Positions 34,689-45,066 of a stretch of 64,000 bases of DNA are shown here, piece after piece. The stretch's first letter is position 1. Every line of letters begins with the position of its first letter. This DNA is from Evernia prunastri. Taxonomy: Eukaryota; Ascomycota; Lecanoromycetes; Lecanorales; Parmeliaceae. The notes under the pieces were generated by a model that ran no database searches, was not told where the DNA came from, and saw only the letters and a list, made by a program, of their open reading frames with translations. Position numbers and translations under genes: made by a program. The stretch is taken from assembly GCA_003184365.1 (NCBI GenBank), contig NKYR01000077.1, positions 1 through 64,000 on the forward strand, read 5' to 3'.

Positions 34689-35446
34689 TTGATTGATTGA
34701 TTTGATTGATTATGTCATACTACCCTGAAGTTAGTCCCTTATTGGGCCAACTATGCGAGATTACATAATCCATCTACCAGCCAATCCAGCCAATCATATT
34801 GCCCACTAGCAAAAGTGAGGCTATACAAATCGGTGTGGATCCACTTGCTGCCTCATTGCATGCATCCTTGTGGGGGGGTACCCTACTACGCTGGGCCCCC
34901 CCACATCGTGGCCGCGTCCTGCTTGTTGATATCATGCCTCTACGAATCCTTCTTCTTGTTCTTCATCGAGGGCTCGAAATTGCCCAATGAGCCCAGTATT
35001 CCATATAAAATTCGCCGCCATGGAGGCGTAGCGAGGTGTTGTCAGCATATCTTCGTGAGTTATCACCCCCCCTTGCACCTTCCTCCTTTCCGCTGCCCAA
35101 AGCCTACTCCTCTGCTTTGCATACAGCCTACATTCGTGTAGTAGGTGGCGGGCGGTCTGTCTAGCCCGCCCACATTCGCATTTGTCGTTATCGGTGTCTG
35201 GTACCCTCCTGTCGAATAGGAAGGCCCTGAGACCGATCTTTTCGGTCCGTATTTGTGTGATCAGTGACGTCTTAGCACGTTTAACTCTAGCATGCAATCG
35301 CATGGTTTTGTTGGACGGTATGGGTTGAATCTTCCTCAGAGCATTACCGCGTGTTTCCCTGGCCCATTCTTTGGCCCATTGTTGATAGGCGTGTTTTCTG
35401 ATGGCTGTCTTGACCGTTGCTATCATTCTACACTGGATAGTTGACA
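34689..35446 (-). mobile_element. 5'-truncated LINE (Tad1-like) 3' end
   Basis: A minus-strand frame, 35426-34932 (164 codons), matches the C-terminal end of ORF2 of Tad1-like non-LTR retrotransposons: A-Q-T-type basic segment R-A-K-T-S-L-I-T-Q-I-R-T-E-K-I-G-L-R-A-F-L, then a zinc-knuckle-like C-E-C-G-R-A-R-Q-T-A-R-H-L-L-H-E-C. About 240 bp of 3' UTR follow, ending in a TCAA/AATCAA simple repeat (TTGATTGA on the plus strand) at 34689-34712, which is the usual kind of LINE tail. The 5' side stops at an N (35447), so truncation may be biological or due to assembly. Reverse transcriptase and endonuclease are absent. Confidence 0.85.
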
Positions 35447-35447
35447 N
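35447..35447. other. single N, assembly gap
   Basis: An undetermined base exactly at the left edge of the second copy of the LINE 3' UTR. The real distance across it is unknown. Confidence 0.9.
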
Positions 35448-35591
35448 TTGATTGATTGATTTGATTGATTATGTCATACTACCCTGAAGTTAGTCCCTTA
35501 TTGGGCCAACTATGCGAGATTACATAATCCATCTACCAGCCAATCCAGCCAATCATATTGCCCCACTAGCAAAAGTGAGGCTATACAAATC
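35448..35591 (-). repeat. second copy of the LINE 3' UTR, bounded by Ns
   Basis: Nearly identical to 34689-34831, with one extra C in a GCCCC run. It starts right after the N at 35447 and ends right before the N at 35592. It is either a second LINE 3' end or a contig end placed twice. Confidence 0.8.
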
Positions 35592-35592
35592 N
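35592..35592. other. single N, assembly gap
   Basis: Second undetermined base, at the right edge of the duplicated LINE 3' UTR. Confidence 0.9.
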
Positions 35593-35765
35593 TTGTACAC
35601 CACGCCCCGCAAGTCCCCTTAGAGAGCTTGTTTCGCGTTACCTGTAGAGATCTCTCTTTACAGGCCGACCATGTCTTGCAAGAGCAGACTTTTCCATACA
35701 CCCCGTAGCCCTGACCGTGTATTTGTCTCTAACTCTTACTAACCAAGCTCATACCCCAACAATGC

Positions 35766-35985
35766 AGAACGATATCACATCCACCGCTACCTTCACACCC
35801 AGTAGCGACTTCGGGCCTCAGTACGAGTGAGGTACGTTGTTGGTTCTTCCCATCCTCGTCGCGACCCCGGACGGTCTAACAATCTCAGAACGGGCTCGAG
35901 CCCAAGGGTGTCCTGTCACGTTGATAGAACGATATCACATCCACTAGATAATAAGTCTAGCTTCGGGCCTGAGTACGAGTCAGGT
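35766..35985. repeat. local direct duplication, about 60 bp units
   Basis: GAACGATATCACATCCAC ... TTCGGGCCT(C/G)AGTACGAGT(G/C)AGG occurs at 35768-35833 and again at 35930-35983. The first unit starts a tiny frame (ATG at 35762, Q-N-D-I-T-S-T-A-T-F-T). This may be the remains of a small gene, but no product can be supported. Confidence 0.5.
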
Positions 35986-36402
35986 AAACAACGCGTCGGA
36001 TAGTTTTCGTAACCAGATTCCTTTGTAGGTGTCGCATTGAGACGAGCCCAAAGCAACATGAGATCTCTTAGCTCTGCTGAGTACCGTAGTAACAACAGGT
36101 TCGTAGCCGGCAGCACGTACAGCTGGATCTCGTCGCCGGCCACATCTGTTGGAATGCTGAAACCTACCTTCCCCGCAATGTACGCTACCGCCACATTGGG
36201 CTAGCGCGAGAAATCTCTGCACCGTACATAGACTGTAGAGCACCTACCATAGTACATTATCAACTACATACTTCTTACACTATGTGCATACATTCCCATA
36301 TGACAAAGACATCAGAACCCAACAGTGGCTTCTCAGCTGAAGCATCTCTCTCTCTTGGCGTTCTCGGTAATTCAAAAACCCGAACTGACTTTGAGTACAA
36401 CC
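35986..36402. other. intergenic, nothing recognised
   Basis: Frames at 35916-36243 on the minus strand show no motif. Confidence 0.4.
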
Positions 36403-36687
36403 ATGGCAAATCCTTACGATGGTCTGCTCTCCTCCATCCTTGACCCTTCACGCCTCTTGGCCGTCCAAGCTATCTACTTTGCATGGGCCATCTCCAGCGG
36501 TCTTCCCAACGCTACCTCGCTTCTCCACTTCTTCAGTAATGACGTTGCGGCGCCATTGCATGACATCTGCTTCGACACTGCCCTCAAATCTCTTTCAACT
36601 ATCCCTCTCGCTGAATTGCCCCCCTTCCTCCCATACCTGGGCCCTCCAGCGGCGCCCGAGTTCCCGCCCGAGGCGCTTGGCTTTTAG
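36403..36687 (+). CDS. hypothetical protein, 94 aa
   Basis: The frame opens at ATG 36403 (M-A-N-P-Y-D-G-L-L) and ends at TAG 36687. The product is Leu/Pro-rich with a helical centre and a proline-rich end (L-P-P-F-L-P-Y-L-G-P-P). It is not clearly secreted. GC content is normal, but AT-rich mutated DNA begins just after the stop. No family was recognised and no splice partner found. It may be a lineage-specific gene or a chance frame. Confidence 0.35.
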   Translation: MANPYDGLLSSILDPSRLLAVQAIYFAWAISSGLPNATSLLHFFSNDVAAPLHDICFDTALKSLSTIPLAELPPFLPYLGPPAAPEFPPEALGF

Positions 36688-37926
36688 CGTATGCAGAAAA
36701 CGTTACATTCCTTGGCGCTGAGAAAATCTTCTCACGCGAACTGTGAAGACAGCCAAATCGATATATATAACAGATATATAAGAGAATTATATTCGTAAAT
36801 AGATACTCTAGATATTGTTATATTATTATAGAAAGAAAATTAAAAATTTAATTTCTATTTGTAGAGATATAAAGAAATATCATAATTTGTAGTTTTGTAT
36901 TCAAAACTTTAAATCACAATCATTAATTCTTTAATCCCTTCTACTCCTGTTTGCTACGCCTCGAAAAGGTGTGAAATGATATGATATTTGGGGGGTCCCT
37001 CTCATATCATGATATGATATGATATTGAAACTATATCATTTGATTTTTCGGAATGATCTAATATTCTAATAGATATCTTGAAATGATGTGAGATATTTGT
37101 GAGAGAGATCTTTTGAAAAGATATACTTTATATTATATGATAAACATTTAGATGAAGCGTAACTTCTAGAGATTAATAACTAAAATAATAACTAGAATTT
37201 CGAGCTTCTTTTAATGGATAATGTATTTAACTATCGACTATCTTTGTCACGGTACGCCAAGGCTTCCTCAGAGGCTACCGCCGGATTCGGCTTAGCGCGC
37301 CTTTCTCCGCACATATCTCGCTCCTAGCACCATAGAATAATGGGGATCTTTCCCACCACCACATAATTGAGTCACCTCATATTGTCTCTTGACATTTACT
37401 CGAAGAGTGTTATATTGTAGTGAAAACGTATAACGAGATAATAATTCGACTTCTTTGCGATTCTCATAAAATTTGACGTTTATTAATTAATTAAAACGAT
37501 TCTTTTAAGGATTATAAATTCGATATTAAGTCGACGAATAATAATCGATATAAATATCTTCGTAAGTAATAATATAAAGCTTACTCTCTTTCTTTTCTTT
37601 AAATATTAATATCAAATATAAATAATCAAATATCTTCTCTTTGCTGAGATCTGACTTTTTAGTATATTATACTTTATATAAAGATTTACTTTCTCTACTA
37701 TCGTGTGATAGTTTATATTTTAGATAATTATTATATTTCGCGACTTCGATTTAGAAGATTATTAATAATTTTAATTAAGCGAGTATAAATTTTATAAATT
37801 CGATAAGTGTTCGATTAAATCGTTTCGCGATTTTATTCTAATATGATATATAGATAAAGATGAATTTTATAATAATATCTCGTTTATTGAGAACTTCTTT
37901 TATCGTCTTATATTTTAGAGCGTTAT

Positions 37927-38066
37927 TGTTAAGGAACGATGGACTTTTGGTGGGAGTTGACTGCTTTGTTGAATATGAAGGCTACTGAGTACTAGATATC
38001 CTTCTCCGGAGCAACGTTATTCCACTCCGAGGCTTGGACTGGAGAACACATGCCAGATCCATAACA
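37927..38066. mobile_element. solo LTR-like insertion, 140 bp
   Basis: Begins TGTTAAGGAAC and ends CAGATCCATAACA, flanked by an exact 5-bp duplication GTTAT (37922-37926 and 38067-38071). GC-normal within AT-rich DNA. Very short for an LTR. Confidence 0.65.
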
Positions 38067-38614
38067 GTTATCGATTCTTATTATTATTACTTCTACTTTA
38101 TACTATTTATTAGTAAGAATAATATTCTTTAGAATAAATCTCTTAATTTGACTTTTAAAGATAATTGATTCGACGTTAAACTTGTTAGTTAATTTATAAA
38201 TAAGAAATATAAATTATTTACTATCGTTAATAATGCTGAAATATTAATATGATTTTTAAAAATTCGTGTGTAATCGTATTTTAGATATAGTCTCTTTTGA
38301 CTATAAATCGCGATTAATTGTAATTATTATCTTCGTAAAGTCGTAAATATCGCATTAAAATTTTTTTAAGCTTTTAAAACTTTTATATTATTTACATAAA
38401 GATAAAAATCTTTTAAACGATAGACTTTGATATAATCTAGTCGTTAATGCATTTGTCTAAACGTATCGATATGCTTCTTTGATGCTTATAATATATTATT
38501 ATAAGAAGATTTTAACTTATTGAAAAGAAATGATTAATTTAAAGTCGAATTTATTAATTGATAAAAATTATCTTTTGCAAAATCTTCTACTATCACTGTT
38601 TTAATAGTCTTTTA

Positions 38615-38757
38615 TGTTGAAAGTGCACTCAGCACCTAGTGGTTTCAGGGTCTAGCCCTATGGTCTTGGCATCAGAGTTTTCTTTCCACCGTGTACATTA
38701 CCTATTACACTCCTTAGATTCTTCATACATGCCTACTGCGCACCTCGTTTCTCAACA
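38615..38757. mobile_element. solo LTR-like insertion, 143 bp
   Basis: Begins TGTTGAAAGTGC and ends GTTTCTCAACA, flanked by an exact 5-bp duplication TTTTA (38610-38614 and 38758-38762). It differs in internal sequence from the 140-bp insertion. Confidence 0.65.
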
Positions 38758-39689
38758 TTTTATATGATTTTAATATTTATATTATTAAATTTTATTTTAA
38801 AACTCTTTCTATTCAAAGCGATAATTAATAATAGATTTTCTTTTATTTCAGATATATATAGAACGTCTTTTATAGTTTGTATACGATTTTTCATATAAAC
38901 TTATATAATATCTCTATCTTTTACGAAAAGTTTATAATTATTATTAAATTAAATCGTTTTATAAAAACGATGGATTTTAATAAATAGTCGTCTATTTGAT
39001 ATTATATAACGAGTCGCATTCGAATCTAATAGTTATTCTTTATTGAATTTGATTATATTTGTTATTAATGCTTTGTTATTGAGTTTTAAAAGAGTCTCAT
39101 TAATCACATCTTCTTTCGAAGACTTAATGTGATATTTTGATATCTCTTTAATTATTCAACTGCTATTCTTCTTATTCTTTCGATATATATCGTTAATATT
39201 ACTAAATATATTATTATCGTAGATCGAATTGTTTATATCGTCGTTATCGTCGACGACGTTACTGATGCGCTCTCTACATTCGTCTCGTTTATTATCTATA
39301 AATTTAATATCTATTATTTAATCTTCTAAATTCTTTAATATTCAATTCTTCAAATTTATTGTTAAAATCTCTATTCGTAAATCTTCTTTCGATATAATTC
39401 TAAGTATAGTAATCCTTTTTGTTATATCAATAGCATATTATCTTATTTATATTTCTTTTACTATTATTGCGATTATTTCGATCGTGTTTATTTTAAATCA
39501 ATAGATCGATATTCTTAAACTATTTATTCTATTTCACTACTCGAAGATGTTTTACGATTATTTATAAACTTAGATTTTTACTTATATTAAATATATATTT
39601 AAGCGTATCGAATTTCTTGTCTTTGTATACTTGCATTAACGCTATCGTTATTAATATATCGCTTAATGTTGTACTGAGATTTAGATTCG

Positions 39690-39956
39690 TGTAACGGGGT
39701 CTAGGTATGCGTGACTGAGCAACTCGTACATTGGTTACTAGATAGACTGAATCCTGAGGAACCCAAGTGGGAATCCTTAGAGGCAGCATATTTAGCAGGG
39801 GAGAGTGCACCCCCATGCCAAGCAAACTTACTATGCGACTGCTATAGCCGCACAGCTGCACCAGAGGGATAGTCTCCCGGATCTGGCCTAGATGTATGTT
39901 GGATTCCTGGACTTCTGACAGGCCGCCTCATGCCTAGAGACCTCATGGCCCTTACA
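39690..39956. mobile_element. solo LTR, 267 bp (TGTAA family), copy B, inverted to copy A
   Basis: Begins TGTAACGGGG and ends GGCCCTTACA, flanked by the 5-bp duplication ATTCG (39685-39689 and 39957-39961). It is the reverse complement of 19384-19650 with the same length and about four transition differences. Confidence 0.8.
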
Positions 39957-40166
39957 ATTCGCAATTTGATTATACAATTAAACTAAGTTAATTATTACTT
40001 GATTTATTAATTGATTAGACGACTTATTATAATTATTGAATCGTAATTGTTACGGAGAATCCTATACAGGATCATTGTAGGGCTAGGGCTTCCACATTAG
40101 ACATAGCGGCCGATCCTCTTCGCACACTTCATGCATCTTGTAGGCAGATAGATTTATCATCCTTAC

Positions 40167-40336
40167 TGTCATGGTTCCAGCTCACAACACCATGACTCCT
40201 CTACCTGGCCGAATCGGGCCCAGCGCGGCTTGGCCCTGCCCACAAATATCGGCCTTCTGCCATCATTAGACCTTCATAGCTATTATTCCGTTCATACCGG
40301 AATCAATGCATTCAGCTACACCTCCAGTCCCTGACA
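40167..40336. mobile_element. solo LTR, 170 bp (TGTCA family)
   Basis: Begins TGTCATGG and ends AGTCCCTGACA, flanked by CTTAC (40162-40166 and 40337-40341). Its ends match those of the 219-bp element at 19732-19950 read in reverse; the interiors have diverged. Confidence 0.7.
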
Positions 40337-42030
40337 CTTACACATATTACCAACCACCATATTATCATATAGATTTATCAATCCATATTATACTATCCTT
40401 TAACAGTAATAATATAATCGATAAACGATCTCTATCACTCGCATTATGCTTTCTCTTTAATAACTTTTATATATTTTTAACTCTTAATTTCTTCGCGATA
40501 TACTACTTTTAATCTTATTTCACGTTCGCTTAAATTAATTCTCGTATTTATTTATCGATATAGATTTATCGTTTGACTTTTATACTATGTCGAGATCTTA
40601 AAAGATCTTCTAATATAATACTTCAAATGTGTTTTATCTCAAAAAATGTCTAATACTTCAATACTTAAGTATAATAATTTTATTCTTTTAATATTAATAA
40701 TCTGTGATAAAATTTTATTAAAATACTCGAATTTAAATTTCGAATCAAAATTACTCTCAGCAATTCGTTTAAATTATAATTATTATTCACTTCATAGTCG
40801 TATTCTTCGATCTCTTTTTTTTCTTTCTCTTTATTTAATCTTATTAGCGCGAAAAGATTTTATTATTGATAACGCTGAGAAGCGATTTTTTTCAGCGAAT
40901 ACTCGATTTCTTTCAAACGATCTTTCGAATAATCTTATAGTCGATAATCTTATTAATCTTTTTGTCGATTCTTCTTTCTCGAGTTTAAGCGTCTTCCAAG
41001 TAATCTATTCTACAATTAATCTTTTTTCTTCGTCAATTTTCTTTAATATCTATTTTCGAGTCTTTTATAATTTCTTATTTAATCTTTTGCGTTCTTTTAT
41101 TCTTTTTGTAAATCTATTAATATCGATTTTCAACAATTCGCTTAATTCTTTCTCTTCTACGTTTTCTTCTTTTTATAAAATATCTTCTAAAGAGTCTGAG
41201 AGAATAATATCGATTATATTGAATACTAACTAACTGATAATATAGCGAAAGACTTTTAATATTCGATTAATAACTAATCGAGCTTATAATTTGTTGAAAA
41301 TGTATATCTCAGCTAGTTAGAAAAGATAGATAGCTAAGCGAATATAATAATAGAGCTAGAATAACTTCGCAGAAATCGACTAGTAAAAAAGAATATAGTG
41401 AGTATATCTATAATTGAGTATAGCTAAGAATCTATCTGAGAGAAAAGATAGATATATTTATATCCATTAGATGCAGAAGATTATATTCTTTCATCACATA
41501 TAACATGACGCAATTCGGTGGGGCCGTTCTCTTTCGATAATTCCAGCTGGTTCCGGTATCTCGCTCGATGTGGAATAATTACCTTGTATGTGCCAAGCCA
41601 CCATATTTCCAACAATATACCCGTGATATCCTAGTCAGCCAAGCCACGAACTTCAGCCATGCTCAAACATAACTTTGCTACCAAGTGCAGGCATAAGGCA
41701 TAGAGAGGCATCCCATTCACATTAGGGTATTGGAAAATGAATAGAGAGAATTGACATGGGAGAAAGTTGAGAAGGGACATATAATAAGTTGACTGATTAC
41801 TAGTAATATATTTAAAATCCCCGGATTTCTTCGCTCGCTCGGCGCGCACACTTGCATTTCGAGTTCCCCACCCGCCCAATTCCTTGATTGAGATTGGGAC
41901 CATTTATTCCGCCAGCCACCTTTTACAGAAGCTAAGGCCCACTAGAGTACTAAGGGTAAGTTACACATGTGTCCGGTGGACGAGATTTTGTGACAAAGCT
42001 TCAGGCATACATGCATTACCTTGCTCGATC

Positions 42031-43312
42031 ATGAGACCGTCACTCTTCATTTTGCTCTGCAGCGGTCTGCTCGCGCTGGTCGCTGGCTTTACCAAGGACG
42101 ACCACGAAATATTCCGACTTCGAGATGAGATTGAGGCTTCCGAGGGTCCTGAGGTGACTTTTTATGGTAACTACTTACGAGCTCCTATATTTTCAATCGT
42201 TCCTTGTTAGCTTACTTCTTTTTCACTTTCTAGACTTCCTGGGCGTGAAGGCTAGCGCTTCTCAAGACGACATCGTCAAAGCCTACAGGAAGAAATCCCG
42301 GATTATACATCCCGACAAAGCAAAGCAGTCGCTCATAGCTTCCAAGGCAAAAGCAACTTCCAAGCCGATACTCGGACTGAAAAATAAGAAACCAGGCGTG
42401 CACGTCAACAAAGCTCCCACGGAAAGTGAAATCCAGACCGCAATTAAGAAAGCTAGCGAACGGTATGCACGACTGGGTGTCATTGCTGAAATTTTGAAAG
42501 GAGGAGGTCGCGAACGATACGATTTCTTCTTGAGTAACGGCTTCCCCAAATGGCGCGGAACTGGATACTATTACGCCCGCTTTCGCCCTGGTCTGGGATC
42601 AGTGCTCGTGGGCTTGTTCGTATTTGGAGGAGGATTGGTGCATTACGCAGCAATGTATGTGAGCTGGCAAAGACAAAGAGATTACGCGGAACGGGTCATT
42701 CGAGATGCGAGGCGATCAGCATGGGGCGACGACTCTGGGATCAGAGGAATTCCTGGCATTGATGGGTTAGTAACAGGAGAGTCAACTGGGCCTCCTGCCG
42801 CCTTGGCACAAGAGAACGGCGCCGCGGTACTCAATCGCCGTCAGAAGCGCATGCAGGAGAGAGAAAACAAGAAAGAAAAAGACAAGAAGACAAGCAAAGG
42901 GACTAGGCGGAGTGGTACAAGTACACCTACACCTCTTGAGCCGGAAGCTGAACAAGGTCCTCAAGGGGCGAAGAAGAAAGTTCAGGCTTCCAATGGGAAA
43001 GTCCTCATCGTGGACTCCGCGGGGAACGTTTATGTGGAAGAAGTGGACGAGAATAGTGAAAGGGTGGAACTCTTGCTAGATCCGGGGGAGATACCAAAGC
43101 CTACGTTCAGGCAGACGGTTCTGTTTCGTCTACCATTATGGATCTACCGTAAGATTCAGAGTCGGATTGCCGGTGTCCAGTCGAACTATGAGCAAGCGGA
43201 ATTGGAGGATCTGGAGCCTACTGCTGACAGAGAGGATGCGGACCCAACGTTGGCTCCAGTTTCAAGGAATGGAGCCGCACGAAAACGTGGTAAGAGAAAT
43301 GGCAAGGCGTAG
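42031..43312 (+). CDS. ERJ5: ER membrane J-domain protein, ERJ5-like, 404 aa
   Basis: Two exons, 42031-42166 and 42234-43312, joined in frame (405 codons). An N-terminal signal sequence is followed by a J domain beginning D-F-L-G-V at residue 46, with A-Y-R-K-K and the HPD motif at 71-73. The J domain carries an insertion before the E-R-Y-D end. It is followed by the conserved G-T-G-Y-Y-Y-A-R-F-R-P-G block, one transmembrane segment (V-L-V-G-L-F-V-F-G-G-G-L), and a long charged Lys/Glu-rich tail. This layout fits fungal Erj5, a co-chaperone of the ER Hsp70 that supports protein folding. The ATG at 42031 is chosen because it starts the signal peptide. Confidence 0.88.
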
Positions 43313-43897
43313 TTCATAAGACATATACAAACAAAATATCCGGCTCTCAAAAATGCCATGAGAAGTAGTAATCGACGACCCCAATCAATCCGAATGTTAC
43401 ATAGAATTCCTTTCTAGTGTGCGGCTTGATGGTCTTCAATTGAGAGCAAGAAGGCGGTTGAAAAATTAATGCTGTGCCAATTGACTATGTACCGGAATCA
43501 AAGATGTGTGAGAGGACGAGAGTATTGATAATTTGCTTTTTGCACTGTGCCCTCGGTGCACAGCGAGGTCAAATATTCGACTTAGTGGAGCATTTGGCAG
43601 GCTAGAAATAGGAAATATTGGATTTGGCGCATCTTCAACCGCCGCTGATCTTGATACCTTGCGTGACTAGACCACCTCGAAATTGGAAACTAGTTCATTG
43701 CAGCTGCGGAGTCCGCCATTTCATGTAAGTCGTCAGCGGCATAATATTCAAACTGAATATCCGATGCATAAGTATCTCTCTCGAACCAGACTTCTCGCTT
43801 CCGCCAATTAGTAAAGGCCCAGCGTAGTGTGGCATAATTATAAAAGCCCGAACACTTACCTCTTACATTGGTCAATCTCAACAGTCCACAATAGCCA
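43313..43897. other. intergenic, nothing recognised
   Basis: 3' flanks of two convergent genes. No gene was seen. Confidence 0.5.
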
Positions 43898-44320
43898 TCA
43901 TACAAACATTTGCGCCATCTTCATCAAGTTTTGTACGCCGCCCCCACGGCCTATATCACTCCTTCCTCCAAATCCGTGCCTACCGCCAGCAGCTCCCGGC
44001 ACCATATTTGCGAGACCGGCCGGTAACCTAATACCAAACTTCGCCAGCACACCCGCCAACGCCCCACCCGTCAACAATGGAAGCAGAAGCATTATCAGCT
44101 TGACCGGGTGATTGCGCGCGTACTCGTACAGGTGGCGGAGGTAGCGCTTTATCTGGGAGATGATGCGATTGACGTAACCTCCACGGGGGCGCGCGCGGCC
44201 AGAATGTGAGGAGGACGAGGTCCTGTAGTAGTAGCCTTTGCTTTCACTGGAAGGACGGTGCGAGTAGGCAGACGAGCGGCGCGGGGAGGACGAGCGATCG
44301 GGACCAGAAAACCATGCCAT
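43898..44320 (-). CDS. small single-pass membrane protein with Ser/Arg/Gly-rich head, 140 aa
   Basis: Single exon on the minus strand, starting at ATG 44320 (M-A-W-F-S-G-P-D-R-S-S-S-P). The N-terminal half is Ser/Arg/Tyr-rich and probably disordered. A basic amphipathic stretch (I-I-S-Q-I-K-R-Y-L-R-H-L-Y-E-Y-A-R-N-H-P) leads into a hydrophobic segment (L-I-M-L-L-L-P-L-L-T-G-G-A-L-A-G-V-L), then a Gly-rich tail. I recall similar uncharacterised proteins in other filamentous fungi, but I know no function. An in-frame upstream ATG at 44416 exists but adds a non-typical extension. Confidence 0.7.
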   Translation of the reverse strand: MAWFSGPDRSSSPRRSSAYSHRPSSESKGYYYRTSSSSHSGRARPRGGYVNRIISQIKRYLRHLYEYARNHPVKLIMLLLPLLTGGALAGVLAKFGIRLPAGLANMVPGAAGGRHGFGGRSDIGRGGGVQNLMKMAQMFV

Positions 44321-45066
44321 GGCTGATCGACGATGGGGGGTTACAGGTGAGTGAAGTCGGAATGCTGTCAAAAGGAGCTGGTTGCGAAAATTGCGGACTC
44401 GAGCTTCAACATTCAATGAGAGGCTGGGGATTACGGCTCGCTAAAAGCCAAGGCGCCCCTAAGGTACGAGTACCTACTTTAATTCGAGTACAGGCTGCCA
44501 GGAATAGGATTCGGTTAAGGACTTCTCCGGGCAGACTTCAATTTGCTCCCACCACTCTGATGACTGATAGTCATATGTGCGTGTGAATTGTTATTAGTCC
44601 TAATGGTCACGTATATAAGCAACCGATGACTCGTACACTCTGACATAGATTGATTGGAGTCTCGAACTTATGTCGGTTTCCCCAGTCCACCTCAGTTTCT
44701 AAGGTTACCTACCTACGGTACCTTAGGTAACTTCAACTAAGGTACTTTAATTACGGTAGTTCCCGTAGATAATCTTCCGTTTACCTTACTTGGCTCCTCG
44801 ACATAACGCTAATGGTAAAGTACGTCATTTACGAGTAAACTTGCTGTCCCCATTATTGTGACTTACCTTAGGCCTCCGTGTCCAAAAGTTGTGCACACGT
44901 TAGCCTTTGAGACTGTTCATTAGAAATTGATCCTTAACTCGCGCGCCTCAAGATCTTTTATGCTTCTATCCATCCTACGAGTAGACGGTCTCTTACATCC
45001 AACTTTCACAGCTTATCTTTGACGTACAATAGCAGGCATCAGCCCTGAATAGCCGTCTTCAAAGAG
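44321..45066. other. intergenic, nothing recognised
   Basis: Spacer with GGTACCTTAGGTAA-type words near 44705-44760. No gene was seen. Confidence 0.5.

Larger units (their letters stand above)
36740..41480. repeat. AT-rich, RIP-like block with solo LTR islands
   Basis: About 4.7 kb of very AT-rich DNA. The only GC-normal islands are short insertions: four with clear LTR-like ends are listed separately, and one at about 37245-37398 (TGTCACGG...CTTGACA) has no convincing target duplication. No transposon protein survives. A 195-codon open frame at 40646-41233 encodes an Ile/Leu/Asn/Ser/Phe-rich string typical of chance frames in AT-rich DNA. Confidence 0.6.

Noticed and set aside
37245..37398. 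GC-normal island as a further solo LTR (TGTCACGG...CTTGACA)
   Set aside because: The ends are LTR-like, but the flanking 5-mers do not match, so a full element is not supported.
40646..41233. 195-codon open frame in the AT-rich block
   Set aside because: Amino-acid content (Ile, Leu, Asn, Ser, Phe) is what AT-rich DNA gives by chance; no motif or splice partner, and the surroundings are RIP-mutated.
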